Shown here: positions 1 through 8,998 of the stretch, piece by piece
Position numbering within the stretch: the first letter of the stretch is position 1
Layout: every line of letters begins with the position of its first letter
Assembly: GCF_029978005.1 (NCBI RefSeq)
Contig: NZ_JARKOZ010000058.1
Location: forward strand, 31,539 to 95,538
Direction of reading: 5' to 3'
DNA from: Solidesulfovibrio sp.
GTDB lineage: Bacteria; Desulfobacterota; Desulfovibrionia; Desulfovibrionales; Desulfovibrionaceae
Length of the DNA stretch: 64,000 nt
Notes under the pieces: model-generated
Seen by the model: only the letters and a program-made list of their open reading frames with translations
Database searches by the model: none
What the model was told of the DNA's origin: nothing
Position numbers and translations under genes: made by a program

Positions 1-51
1 TGGTGTTTGGGGGCAGCAGGCTCCGGAGACGACGCAGCAAGCGTCCGGGCG

Positions 52-642
52 TCATTCCATGAACTGCTTGACGGATTCGAGCAGGTTCATGGCCGAGCTG
101 AGGTTGCGCTTCCGCTTTTCCTTCTTGAGCGACATGACTTCCAGGGCCTTGGCCGGACAGTTCTCGACGCAGGCCGGCCCCTTGTCGCGGGAAAAGCACA
201 TGTCGCACTTGCTGGCCACGAGCTTCTCCTTGACCGCCAGCCCCTGGCCCTGGGCCTCCTGGAGGTTCTGCATGACCGCCTGGCCGTTCTTGTAGACCGG
301 CACCAGGTCGATGGCTCCGAAGGGACAGGCCATCATGCAGGTCTTGCAGCCCATGCACACGGCTTCGTCCACGACGATGGCGTCGTTTTTCTGGGTGATG
401 GCGGCCACGGGACAGACGTTGGCGCAGGGGGCGTCCTCGCAGTGGCGGCACTGGACGGGCATGGTCACCTCGGGCACGCGCACGAGGTAGAGCCGGGGCA
501 GGACGGGCGAGGCCATGGCCCCGACGGTCCGGGGTTCGGGGGTGGCGTGCACCGTGGAGCAGGCCACTTCGCAGACCTTGCAGCCGATGCATTTCTTGGG
601 GTCCGCCACAACGAAGGTGTTGAGCGAGGTGTTCATGGGCAT
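52..642 (-). CDS. 4Fe-4S dicluster ferredoxin-like electron transfer subunit (HydN/HycB-like)
   Basis: ORF with repeated CxxCxxCxxxC motifs (CIGCKVCEVAC, CRHCEDAPCANVC, CMGCKTCMMAC, CDMCFSRDKGPACVENC). Confidence 0.88.
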   Translation of the reverse strand: MPMNTSLNTFVVADPKKCIGCKVCEVACSTVHATPEPRTVGAMASPVLPRLYLVRVPEVTMPVQCRHCEDAPCANVCPVAAITQKNDAIVVDEAVCMGCKTCMMACPFGAIDLVPVYKNGQAVMQNLQEAQGQGLAVKEKLVASKCDMCFSRDKGPACVENCPAKALEVMSLKKEKRKRNLSSAMNLLESVKQFME

Positions 643-1289
643 GTCCTTTCAGCGCGGACGGCTGAGACGGGGTGTTCCGGGTTGTATGGGGCCAGCGCGG
701 CGATCGCGCCGAGTTCGGCCGGCGTATTGACGTTGGTGAAGACCCGCAGGTCGGGCGAGCAGGCGCGGACCAGGCGTTCGGAGACGTAGCGCACCCGCAG
801 CCGGGCCAGGGCCTCGGCCAGTCTGCCGCGCCCTTCCCGCAGCATGCTTTCCAGCAGCGGGAGGCACGAGGCGCGGTAGATGGCGTGCAGGGGTTCGACG
901 CGGCTGCCGTGGCGGGGGGCCACGGCGTCGTGGCCGTCGGCCATGCGGCGCATGGCCGCGATCAGCGGCGCGTCGAGGAACGGCATGTCGCAGGCGAAGA
1001 CGAAGCAGGCGGGGGCGCTTCCGGCGGCCAGGGCGGCGTGGATGCCGCCCAGGGGGCCGCGCTCGCGGTAGACGTCCACGACCACGGGCAGGTCCAAATG
1101 GCTGTAGCGGTCCGGCCTGTCGGCGACGAGCAGGGGCTTTTCGCCGAATATGGCGGCGATGCGCCCGGCCACCACTTCGATCATGGGTCGCCCCGCCAGG
1201 GGCACGAAGCTCTTGTCGCGTCCCATCCGGGCGCTCTTTCCCCCCGCGAGCAGGACAGGGGCGATGTGCTGACCGCTACAGTCCGACAT
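633..1289 (-). CDS. mobA: Molybdenum cofactor guanylyltransferase (MobA-like)
   Basis: N-terminal LLAGGKSARMGRDKSFVPLAGRPMIE nucleotidyltransferase motif. Confidence 0.88.
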   Translation of the reverse strand: MSDCSGQHIAPVLLAGGKSARMGRDKSFVPLAGRPMIEVVAGRIAAIFGEKPLLVADRPDRYSHLDLPVVVDVYRERGPLGGIHAALAAGSAPACFVFACDMPFLDAPLIAAMRRMADGHDAVAPRHGSRVEPLHAIYRASCLPLLESMLREGRGRLAEALARLRVRYVSERLVRACSPDLRVFTNVNTPAELGAIAALAPYNPEHPVSAVRAERTCP

Positions 1290-1319
1290 GGCGCGTTCCT
1301 CCCGGGGGCTTGCGAGGGA

Positions 1320-2201
1320 CTACTCGTTGACCGCGGCCTTGCGCATGCAGGCGGCGACGTTGGGCGCGCCCTTGCACTGGCGCACGTAGCTGAACCAGTA
1401 GAGGCTGGCCACGAACACGCAGCCGCCCACGGTGTTGCCGAGCGTCACCGGCACCCAATTGTTGAAGACGATGCTCGACCATGTCAGGGCGTCCACCTTG
1501 TCGGCGGCCAGGCCCGAGGCCTTGACCACGGCGTCGGAATGCTTGGCGAACCAGCCGGCGGGCAGGTAGTACATGTTGGCGATGCTGTGCTCGAAGTTGC
1601 TCATGACGAAGGTCATGACGCCGATCCAGGCGGAGACGCACTTGCTGATGACGTCGCCGGAGGCGAAGGCCAGCCAGACGGCCAGGCAGACCAGCCAGTT
1701 GCAGAAGATGCCGCGCACGAACAACTGGTCCCAGGGGGTGGTGGTCTTGGCCACGGCCATCTTCAGCTGGAACGCGCCGAGGAGGCTGTTGTTGAAGTTG
1801 GCCAGGCCGGTGCAGTAGTACAGCCAGGCGAAGAAGACCGCGCCGACCATGTTGGCCAAAAGCACCCAGCCCCAGCTGCGCAGCATGGCGGCGGTGGAGA
1901 TCTTGCGGTCCATGTAGGCGACCCAGAGCAGACAGTTGCCGGTGAAGAGCTCGGCCCCGCCGTTGATGACGATCATGAGGCCGACGGAGAAGATCGAGGC
2001 CAGCATGAACCGCTGGAAGCCGGCTCCCAGGGCGGTGAGGTCGTGGGCGACCATGACCGAGGCTTCCGCGCCGAAGGAGATGTAGAAACCCGCCGCCAGA
2101 CCGAGAACGATCATTTTGGGAACGGACAACTTCACCCTTGCTTCCTGTACGTTGCAACAGTTCTTTGCAACATCCGGTGGTGCGACGAAACTCATGAACA
2201 A
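1320..2201 (-). CDS. focA: Formate/nitrite transporter family channel (FocA-like)
   Basis: FNT-family sequence (NCLLWVAYMDRKIS, CNWLVCLAVWLA, FEHSIANMYYLPAG); good SD AAGGAGG upstream of ATG. Confidence 0.9.
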   Translation of the reverse strand: MFMSFVAPPDVAKNCCNVQEARVKLSVPKMIVLGLAAGFYISFGAEASVMVAHDLTALGAGFQRFMLASIFSVGLMIVINGGAELFTGNCLLWVAYMDRKISTAAMLRSWGWVLLANMVGAVFFAWLYYCTGLANFNNSLLGAFQLKMAVAKTTTPWDQLFVRGIFCNWLVCLAVWLAFASGDVISKCVSAWIGVMTFVMSNFEHSIANMYYLPAGWFAKHSDAVVKASGLAADKVDALTWSSIVFNNWVPVTLGNTVGGCVFVASLYWFSYVRQCKGAPNVAACMRKAAVNE

Positions 2202-2929
2202 GACCTCCTTAAGGTTGTTGAAAATGACAAATGCTTGTCGCCGTAATCACCTGAAAGCATGGTCGCATCATGGGTTTCAACCAGTTGTCGCGAAACCATT
2301 CTGCCTCATGCTTTGATCAGCCTTATTAAATTGTTTTTATTGTATTTTTTTGCTTGTCATCATGCAGTGTTCGAACACGCTCATAGCAGCTTGCATGCCA
2401 ATGCCCACGCCATGGAGCGAGGCGAACTTCATGAAATTCCCTATTTAGCCGTGATTATTGATTGAATTTACGTATGGCCGGAGACGGTCCGGCGGGAGGC
2501 GTTCGCGACCGGGATTGCGCCGCTTCACGGCGCGCAGCAGAGAGCGATGGCGGGATGAAGTGATATTTCAGTGTGTTGTGAAATCGTCTGGCGCGGGGCG
2601 CGCCACCGGTCAGGGCGCGACCGTGCAATTGCAGGATTTGCAGATGCACTTCCATTGCATGCCGACCGCCAGGGGCGGCGGGCTCTGGGGAAAGCGGCGG
2701 AAAGGTCGAGAGAGGGGCGTTGCGGAGGCGTCGGCCCCGGGGAACGGTGGCGGGCGTCGGGGCGGGAAACGGCCGCACTTGGGCGCGGCTGCCCCGCAAC
2801 GCCCGGGCACGGCGGTCGGCCCGGTCCGGCCGCGTCCGCTCCCGGCGCGGTTGGACAAGGCGGCGGGGAGCCGGTATGCCCGTGGTCCGGCCCGGCAGGG
2901 CAGGGAAACGTCATGCGCGGAGGGGAGAC

Positions 2930-3349
2930 ATGGATTTCGCAGTGCTGGCCGACCTGATCGAAAACGGGTTGCCGTTCCAGAAGATGCTCGGCATCCGGGT
3001 GGCGGCCGTGGAGGAAGGGCGGGTGCGGCTTTTCATCCCCTTTCGCGAGGACCTGATCGGCGACGCGCGCCGGCCGGCCATCCACGGCGGCGTGATCTCC
3101 ACCCTGGCCGACGTGTGCGCCGGCTTCGCCGTGTGGACCCGCTGCGAACTGGCCGACCGCATCGCCACCATCGACCTGCGCGTGGACTACCTGCGCCCGG
3201 CCGCGGCCCGCGACCTCTACGCCGAGGCGACCGTGCGCCTGCTCGGCAACCGGGTGGGCAACGCGCAGGTGGCGCTGTGGTCCGACGGCAGCCCGGACGA
3301 GCACGTGGCCGAGGGGCGCGGCGTGTACAACATCCGGCGCGGCTCCTGA
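2930..3349 (+). CDS. PaaI-family hotdog thioesterase
   Basis: HGGVISTLADVCAGFAVW, DLRVDYLRPA motifs; SD GGAGGGGAG before ATG at 2930 inside longer ORF 2720-3349. Confidence 0.82.
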   Translation: MDFAVLADLIENGLPFQKMLGIRVAAVEEGRVRLFIPFREDLIGDARRPAIHGGVISTLADVCAGFAVWTRCELADRIATIDLRVDYLRPAAARDLYAEATVRLLGNRVGNAQVALWSDGSPDEHVAEGRGVYNIRRGS

Positions 3350-3437
3350 CGGGCGAGGCTTCCGACGCGCCGCCCGGGGCGCGCCCCGGCCGGGCGGCGA
3401 GGCGGCGGCCCTCCCAGGCGCCATGACGGAAAACGAA

Positions 3438-3465
3438 ACGGGGCCGGTCGTTCGACCGGCCCCGT
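3438..3465. terminator. Bidirectional hairpin terminator between convergent genes
   Basis: Perfect 12-bp inverted repeat ACGGGGCCGGTC-gttc-GACCGGCCCCGT. Confidence 0.7.
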
Positions 3466-3494
3466 CGTGCTTGCGGAGGCTGCGGCTTGGCCGC

Positions 3495-4151
3495 CTAGTC
3501 CCGGGTCCAGGACAGCACCTGGCAGGTCTTTTCCAGCAGGGCGTGGAGTTCCCGTTCCTTGGTTTCGGGCAGGCCCTGGATGCGGATGGACACGTCGCGG
3601 CGGGCGGCGTCGGCCCGGTCGTAGGAAGAAAGGATGCTGATGATGCGGGCCTCGTGGCCGCGCAGGGCGTCGAGCACGGGCTTGAGGCTGCCTTCGTTGG
3701 TACCCAGGCGCAGGCCGATCTGGATGCCGCCCTGGTCGATGCCGGTGATGGACACGAAGAGTCTGAAGATGTCCGTGTCCGTGATGATGCCCACGACCTT
3801 GCCCGCGGCGTCCACCACCGGCAGGCAGCCGACCTTGTTGTCGCGCATGACCAGGGCCGCCCGCTCCACCGTGTCGGTCGGCCGGATGGACAGCGGGGAC
3901 TTGTTCATGATGCTTTTGAGCTTCATCTCCGAGAGCAGGTAGGTCATCTCGTACATGTCGAGCGTGGTCGCGGCCGAGGGCGAGGCGGCCTTGAGGTCGC
4001 GCTCGGACACGATGCCGACGAGCCTGCCGTCCTTGTCCACCACGGGCAGGCGGCGGATCTTGCGTTCGCGCAGCATCCGCCCGGCCTTGATCATGGACAC
4101 GTCCTCGGTCGCCGTGACCACGTTGCGCGACATCCAATCTCCGACGAGCAT
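3495..4151 (-). CDS. Tandem CBS-domain protein
   Basis: Two CBS repeats (VGDWMSRNVVTATEDVSMIKAGRMLRERKIRRLPVVD..., IMNKSPLSIRPTDTVERAALVMRDNKVGCLPVVD...). Confidence 0.88.
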   Translation of the reverse strand: MLVGDWMSRNVVTATEDVSMIKAGRMLRERKIRRLPVVDKDGRLVGIVSERDLKAASPSAATTLDMYEMTYLLSEMKLKSIMNKSPLSIRPTDTVERAALVMRDNKVGCLPVVDAAGKVVGIITDTDIFRLFVSITGIDQGGIQIGLRLGTNEGSLKPVLDALRGHEARIISILSSYDRADAARRDVSIRIQGLPETKERELHALLEKTCQVLSWTRD

Positions 4152-4297
4152 GCTGTGGCTCCTTGCGCTAGTGTTGCGTCCTGAAGCATCCGTCCGGATT
4201 TTCCAGGACAAACCAATGCCCCGAATCCATTGTCGTCCGACCGCCTGCGCGGTCCCTCCCGGCAGGACGCCCCGGGCCGGGCGGACCCGGCCCGGCG

Positions 4298-5008
4298 TCA
4301 GATGCCCAGATAGGCCGACTTGATGTGCGGGTTCTCGAGCAGCTGCCCCGCCGGCCCGGACAGGGCCACCCGGCCGTGCTCCAGCACGTAGCCCCGGTCC
4401 GAAAGCCGCAGCGAGTGGTGCACGTCCTGTTCGACGAGGAGCACCGTGGTGCCGGAGTCGGCGATCTTGCGCAGGGTGTCGAAGATGGACTTGACCAGGA
4501 TGGGCGCGAGTCCAAGCGACGGTTCGTCGAGCATGAGCAGCCCCGGCAACGCCATGAGTCCCCGGCCGATGGCCACCATCTGCTGCTCGCCGCCGGAAAG
4601 CGTCATGGCCGTCTGGGCCTGGCGTTCGAGCAGGCGCGGCAGCAGGGCGTGGACCTGGCGCAGGGTCTTGTCCCGCTCCTTGTAGGCCCTGGGCGAGTAG
4701 GCCCCGATCATCAGGTTTTCGGCCACGGTCATGAGCGAGAAGAGCCGCCTGCCCTCGGGCACGTGGACGATGCCGCGATCGACGATGCGCTCGGGCGGCA
4801 GGTTCTGGATGGGTTCGCCCTTGAAGCGGATGATGCCGGAACTCGGGGCCATGAGGCCGGAGATGGTCTTGAGCAGGGTGGACTTGCCCGCGCCGTTGCC
4901 GCCGATGATGCTCACGACCTCGCCTTCCTCCACGGTCAGCGACAGGTCGTTTATGACCTGGACGTCGCCGTAGGCCACGTCGATGTGTTCCACGCTAAGC
5001 AGCGTCAT
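4298..5008 (-). CDS. livF: Branched-chain amino acid-type ABC transporter ATPase (LivF)
   Basis: Walker A GGNGAGKST, signature LSGGEQQ, Walker B LLMLDEPSLGLAP. Confidence 0.93.
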   Translation of the reverse strand: MTLLSVEHIDVAYGDVQVINDLSLTVEEGEVVSIIGGNGAGKSTLLKTISGLMAPSSGIIRFKGEPIQNLPPERIVDRGIVHVPEGRRLFSLMTVAENLMIGAYSPRAYKERDKTLRQVHALLPRLLERQAQTAMTLSGGEQQMVAIGRGLMALPGLLMLDEPSLGLAPILVKSIFDTLRKIADSGTTVLLVEQDVHHSLRLSDRGYVLEHGRVALSGPAGQLLENPHIKSAYLGI

Positions 5009-5726
5009 AGTCCCCCCCGAGATAGGCCTTGATGACGTTCTCGTCCCTGGTCACGGCCTCGGGCGTGCCCTCGGCGATCTTCTGGCCGAAGTGGATGACC
5101 GCCACCCGGTCGGAGAGCGCCATGACGGCGCGCATGATGTGCTCGATGACGAAGACCGTGACGCCCCGGTCGCGCAGTCCCCTGATGACGGCGATCATGT
5201 CGTCCACTTCGGTGGGGCGCAGGCCGGCCATGACCTCGTCGAGGAGCAGCAGTTCGGGGTTCGTCGCCAGGGCCTTGCCGATCTCCAGGCGCTTGCGGTC
5301 GGCGATGGTGAGGCTGCCGGCCAGGCGGTCGCGCAGATGCTCCAGGCCGAGGACGGCCATGACCTCTTCGGCTTTTTCGCGGGCCTTGGCCGTGGAGTTG
5401 GTGTGCAAAAACGCCCCGACCATGACGTTGTAGAGGACGGTCTTGCTGGCGAAGGGCTTGACGATCTGGAAGGTGCGGGCCAGGCCCAGCTTGCACAGGT
5501 CCCAGGGCTTGCGGCCGTTTATGACCGCGTCCTTGAAGCGGATGGTGCCCTCGGAGGGCGGGTAGACCCCGGCCACGAGGTTGAACACCGTGGACTTGCC
5601 CGCGCCGTTGGGGCCGATCAGCGCCAGGATCTCGCCCTTTTCGATGTGCAGGTCCAGGGCGCTGACCGCGGTCAGGCCGCCGAAGTGCTTGGTCAGGGTC
5701 GTGATTTCAAGGATGTTGGCGCTCAT
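4995..5726 (-). CDS. livG: Branched-chain amino acid-type ABC transporter ATPase (LivG)
   Basis: GPNGAGKSTVFN Walker A, LLLLDEVMAGL Walker B; overlaps livF. Confidence 0.92.
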   Translation of the reverse strand: MSANILEITTLTKHFGGLTAVSALDLHIEKGEILALIGPNGAGKSTVFNLVAGVYPPSEGTIRFKDAVINGRKPWDLCKLGLARTFQIVKPFASKTVLYNVMVGAFLHTNSTAKAREKAEEVMAVLGLEHLRDRLAGSLTIADRKRLEIGKALATNPELLLLDEVMAGLRPTEVDDMIAVIRGLRDRGVTVFVIEHIMRAVMALSDRVAVIHFGQKIAEGTPEAVTRDENVIKAYLGGDYDAA

Positions 5727-6739
5727 GCGGCGACTCCCTTGGCGTTGGGTTCCCGGGTGATCTTGCGGGCCAGCTTGTCGTAGACGGCGGACAGCGGCGC
5801 GGTGAGGCCTTGCGGCTTGTAGAGCATGACCAGGATGAGGATGAGGCCGAAGATGACGAGGTGCAGGCCGGGCAGCATGTCGCTCAGGTAGATGCGGGTG
5901 AACTCGTTAAGCGGCCGCAGCACCAGCGCGCCGATGACCGGGCCGGCGATGGTGCCCCGGCCGCCGATGAGCGCGATGAAGGCGATCTCGAAGGAGAGGT
6001 CGAGGCCCATGAGGCCCTTGGGATAGAAGTAGAGCATGAGCTGGGCGTAGAAGGTGCCGGCCAGGGCCGTGAAGAAGCAGGACAGGGCCATGGACAAAAG
6101 CTTGCAGTTGGCCACGTTGACGCCCAGCGCCGCGGCCGCCTCGGGCTCCTCGCCGCCGGCGGCCAGGTAGTAGCCGATCTTGGAGCGGGAGATGAACCAT
6201 GTCAGGGTCAGGACGATGAGCAGCATGACCAGGATGATGTAGTAGTACGGCAGCTTGGACATGAACTGGTAGTGCCAGAAGGACGGGTCCTTAAGCGGTA
6301 TGAGCAGCCCCCGCGGACCGTTGACCTTCAGCGGCCCCAACGAATCGATGTTTTCCACCATGACCCGGATGCCTTCGGCGAAGGCGATGGTGCACAGGCA
6401 AAAGTAGGCCCCGCGCATGCGGAAGGTGGGAAGGCCGATGACGACGCCGACCAGGGCGGCGAGCACCCCGCCGACCAGCATGCCGATCCAGGGGGAGACG
6501 CCGTACTGGAGGGTGAGGATGGTCGAGGTGTAGGCCCCGATGCCGACGAAGACCGAGTGGCCAAGCGGCAGCACCCCGGCGAAGCCGCCGACCAGGTTCC
6601 AGGACGTGGTCAGGTACGCGTAGAAAAAGAGCAGGATGAGGATTTGCAGGTAGGTGGGCGAGGTGACCACCAGGGGCAGCCCGAAGGCGACGAGGGCGGC
6701 AACGGTCATAAGCGTTGCGTCGAGTTGTTTTCGGCTCAC
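5723..6739 (-). CDS. livM: Branched-chain amino acid-type ABC permease (LivM)
   Basis: LivM-like permease sequence; GTG start at 6739 inferred (VSRKQLDATLMTVAALV), longer ORF is out of family. Confidence 0.88.
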   Translation of the reverse strand: MSRKQLDATLMTVAALVAFGLPLVVTSPTYLQILILLFFYAYLTTSWNLVGGFAGVLPLGHSVFVGIGAYTSTILTLQYGVSPWIGMLVGGVLAALVGVVIGLPTFRMRGAYFCLCTIAFAEGIRVMVENIDSLGPLKVNGPRGLLIPLKDPSFWHYQFMSKLPYYYIILVMLLIVLTLTWFISRSKIGYYLAAGGEEPEAAAALGVNVANCKLLSMALSCFFTALAGTFYAQLMLYFYPKGLMGLDLSFEIAFIALIGGRGTIAGPVIGALVLRPLNEFTRIYLSDMLPGLHLVIFGLILILVMLYKPQGLTAPLSAVYDKLARKITREPNAKGVAA

Positions 6740-6750
6740 GGCGTCCCCTC

Positions 6751-7635
6751 CTACCAGTCCTGTTTGTTGCCGAAAAAACCCGAGGGTTTCACGAACAAGA
6801 TAATGAGAAAAATGGCGTAGATGATGGCCTCGGTCCAGGTGGAGGCCATGAACTGCGAAAAGACGGATTCGATCAGGCCGATGACCAGGCCGCCGAGGAG
6901 CGCCCCGGGAATGCTGCCAAGGCCCCCGAGGACCACGATGATGAAGGCCCGGATGTCGAAGACCACGCCCACCGACGGGTAGACGTAGTAGAAGGGAATG
7001 AGCACGCAGCCGGCGATGCCGGCGATGGCGGTGCCCAGGCCAAAGGCGATGTTGTAGACCTTGTACTGGTCGATGCCCATGAGGTTGGCCGCCTCGCGGT
7101 CGAGGCTGGTGGCCCGAAGCGCCATGCCGATCTTGGTCTTGCGCATGAAAAGGGCCAGGCCCACGGCCGTGGCCACGGCGATGACGAAGCCGGAAAATTT
7201 GGGGATGGAGACGATGAAGGAGCCGAGCGCGAAGGACTTGTTGGAAATGGCCGTGCGCACGGTGCGGTATTCGGCCCCGAAGAGCATGAGCGCCAGGTTG
7301 TCCAGGACGTACCAGACGCCGGTGGTCACGATGATGACCGTCAGCGGTTCGCGGACCTGCCGCTCGGCCCGGAACACGGGTTTTATCACCAGATCCTGGA
7401 GATAGTAGCCGAAGAAGTAGAGGATGGGAGGAACGATAAGAAGAGCCAGGTACGGGTGGATGCCCGTGAGCTTGATCAGCCAATAGGCGCTGAACATGCC
7501 GACCATGAGCAGGGAGCCGTGGGCGAAGTTGACCACCTTCATCACCCCGAAGATCAGGGTGAGACCCAGGGCGGTCAGCCCGTACATGGCGCCCATCATG
7601 ATGCCGTTGAGCGTCGCCTGAATCACCGCGGTCAT
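6751..7635 (-). CDS. livH: Branched-chain amino acid-type ABC permease (LivH)
   Basis: NGIMMGAMYGLTALGLTLIFGVMKVVNFAHGSL signature. Confidence 0.92.
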   Translation of the reverse strand: MTAVIQATLNGIMMGAMYGLTALGLTLIFGVMKVVNFAHGSLLMVGMFSAYWLIKLTGIHPYLALLIVPPILYFFGYYLQDLVIKPVFRAERQVREPLTVIIVTTGVWYVLDNLALMLFGAEYRTVRTAISNKSFALGSFIVSIPKFSGFVIAVATAVGLALFMRKTKIGMALRATSLDREAANLMGIDQYKVYNIAFGLGTAIAGIAGCVLIPFYYVYPSVGVVFDIRAFIIVVLGGLGSIPGALLGGLVIGLIESVFSQFMASTWTEAIIYAIFLIILFVKPSGFFGNKQDW

Positions 7636-7656
7636 GAGGCCTACTCCAGGACGTTT

Positions 7657-7687
7657 GCCCCGGGCGGCCAGCCAGACCGCCCGGGGC
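7657..7687 (-). terminator. Intercistronic stem-loop between livK-like and livH genes
   Basis: 11-bp perfect arms GCCCCGGGCGG / CCGCCCGGGGC. Confidence 0.5.
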
Positions 7688-7708
7688 GTTTATGGGGAAG
7701 CGTCGGGG

Positions 7709-8956
7709 CTACTTGTTGGCCGGAAAGACCGGAGTGTAACCGGCGCGGCGGGCGGCCTTGGGCCACACGGTCACGCGCTCGGGCTTGCCGTCGACCTTGG
7801 CCACCTGCACGATGACGATGCCGGCGTTCTTGTTCTGGCCGTCCTTGTCGAACTCCACGCCGTCGTAGGAGACGATCATGGCCGGGCCGGAGGTGAGATT
7901 GGTGGCGGCCAGGGCTTCGCGGATCTTGGCCGGGTCGGTGGAACCGGCGCGCTCCAGGGCGTCGGCGATGACGTACATGGCGGCGTAGGCGTCCACGGAT
8001 TCGCCGGTCAGGTCATAGCCGTACTTCTTCTTGAACTTGGCGTTGGTTTCCTTGGCGCCGGGCTTGTTGACGTCGGTGTTCCACTCGACCTCGTCGAAGA
8101 TGCCGTAGGCGGTGTCGCCGGTGTTCTCCAGGAACTTGGGATCGGCGTGGCCGCCGCCGCTGGCCAGCACGACCTTGGGCTTGACCTGCATCTCGGCCAT
8201 GGTGTTGGTCAAAAGGATGGCGTCCGCGGCGTTGGAGACGAGCATGACGACGTCGGGGTTGGCGGACTTGAGCTTGGTCACGACCGGGGTCAGGTCCGTG
8301 GCCGTGGACGGATAGGGCTCGTCGAGGACGATCTGGTAGCCGTCCTTCTTGGCCAGCTCGCGCCACTTCTCGGCGAAACCGGTGCCCCAGTCGCCGTTTT
8401 CGAACACGAAGGCGATGGTCTTGAGCTTGGTTCCGGTCTCTTCCTGCATGTCCTTCAGGAAGCGGAACTGGTCGCGCACCCACCAGGAGTCCTTGGCGGC
8501 CACGCGGAAGACGTTTTTGAAGCCGCGTTCGGTGATGGTGTCGCGCACGGCCACGGGCACCACGAAGGGGATGCCGTAGCGCTCGGCCACCTGGGTGGCC
8601 GGGTAGGTCACGGCGGAGTTCCAGCAACCGGTCATGAGGTTGACCTTTTCGGTGTTGATGAGGCGCTCGGTCTCGGTCACGCCGACGGTGGGGTCGGATT
8701 TGCTGTCGGCGTAGACGAGTTCGAGCTTGGCTCCGCCCAGGGACTTGATGCCGCCGGCGGCGTTGATCTCCTCCACGGCCATTTCCCGGGCCTGCTTGCC
8801 CTGGACGCCGACCGAGGCCGACGGGCCGGACAGCGGCTCGACGTTGCCGATTTTCACCACCTTGTCGGCGGCGCCGGCCGGCGAGGCGGCCAGGTACAGG
8901 CCCAGCGCCGCGGCCAGGCAGCAAGCCAGAAGCGATCCCTTGCCCTGCGTTTTCAT
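7709..8956 (-). CDS. livK: ABC transporter periplasmic substrate-binding protein (LivK-like)
   Basis: Signal peptide plus Peripla_BP_6-like sequence (KIGNVEPLSGPSASVGVQGKQAREMAVEEINAAGG). Confidence 0.9.
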   Translation of the reverse strand: MKTQGKGSLLACCLAAALGLYLAASPAGAADKVVKIGNVEPLSGPSASVGVQGKQAREMAVEEINAAGGIKSLGGAKLELVYADSKSDPTVGVTETERLINTEKVNLMTGCWNSAVTYPATQVAERYGIPFVVPVAVRDTITERGFKNVFRVAAKDSWWVRDQFRFLKDMQEETGTKLKTIAFVFENGDWGTGFAEKWRELAKKDGYQIVLDEPYPSTATDLTPVVTKLKSANPDVVMLVSNAADAILLTNTMAEMQVKPKVVLASGGGHADPKFLENTGDTAYGIFDEVEWNTDVNKPGAKETNAKFKKKYGYDLTGESVDAYAAMYVIADALERAGSTDPAKIREALAATNLTSGPAMIVSYDGVEFDKDGQNKNAGIVIVQVAKVDGKPERVTVWPKAARRAGYTPVFPANK

Positions 8957-8998
8957 GCCTTTCCCCTTGGTTGACGGTTGCTGTCGGTCGGGCCTTGC

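Noticed and set aside
672-2246. Large plus-strand ORF (524 aa) opposite mobA/focA, and similar long ORFs opposite other genes (e.g. 9143-10450, 19652-21730, 29264-31165, 32422-34560, 43252-46197)
   Set aside because: Low-complexity His/Gly/Asp/Arg-rich translations typical of antisense shadows of high-GC3 genes; the opposite strand holds recognised protein families.
2455-2930. ~470-bp region with TGCAATTGCA palindrome (2624-2633) and TTTCA/TGAAA inverted repeat considered as ncRNA or operator
   Set aside because: No convincing secondary structure, promoter or family resemblance; ORFs there are compositional.
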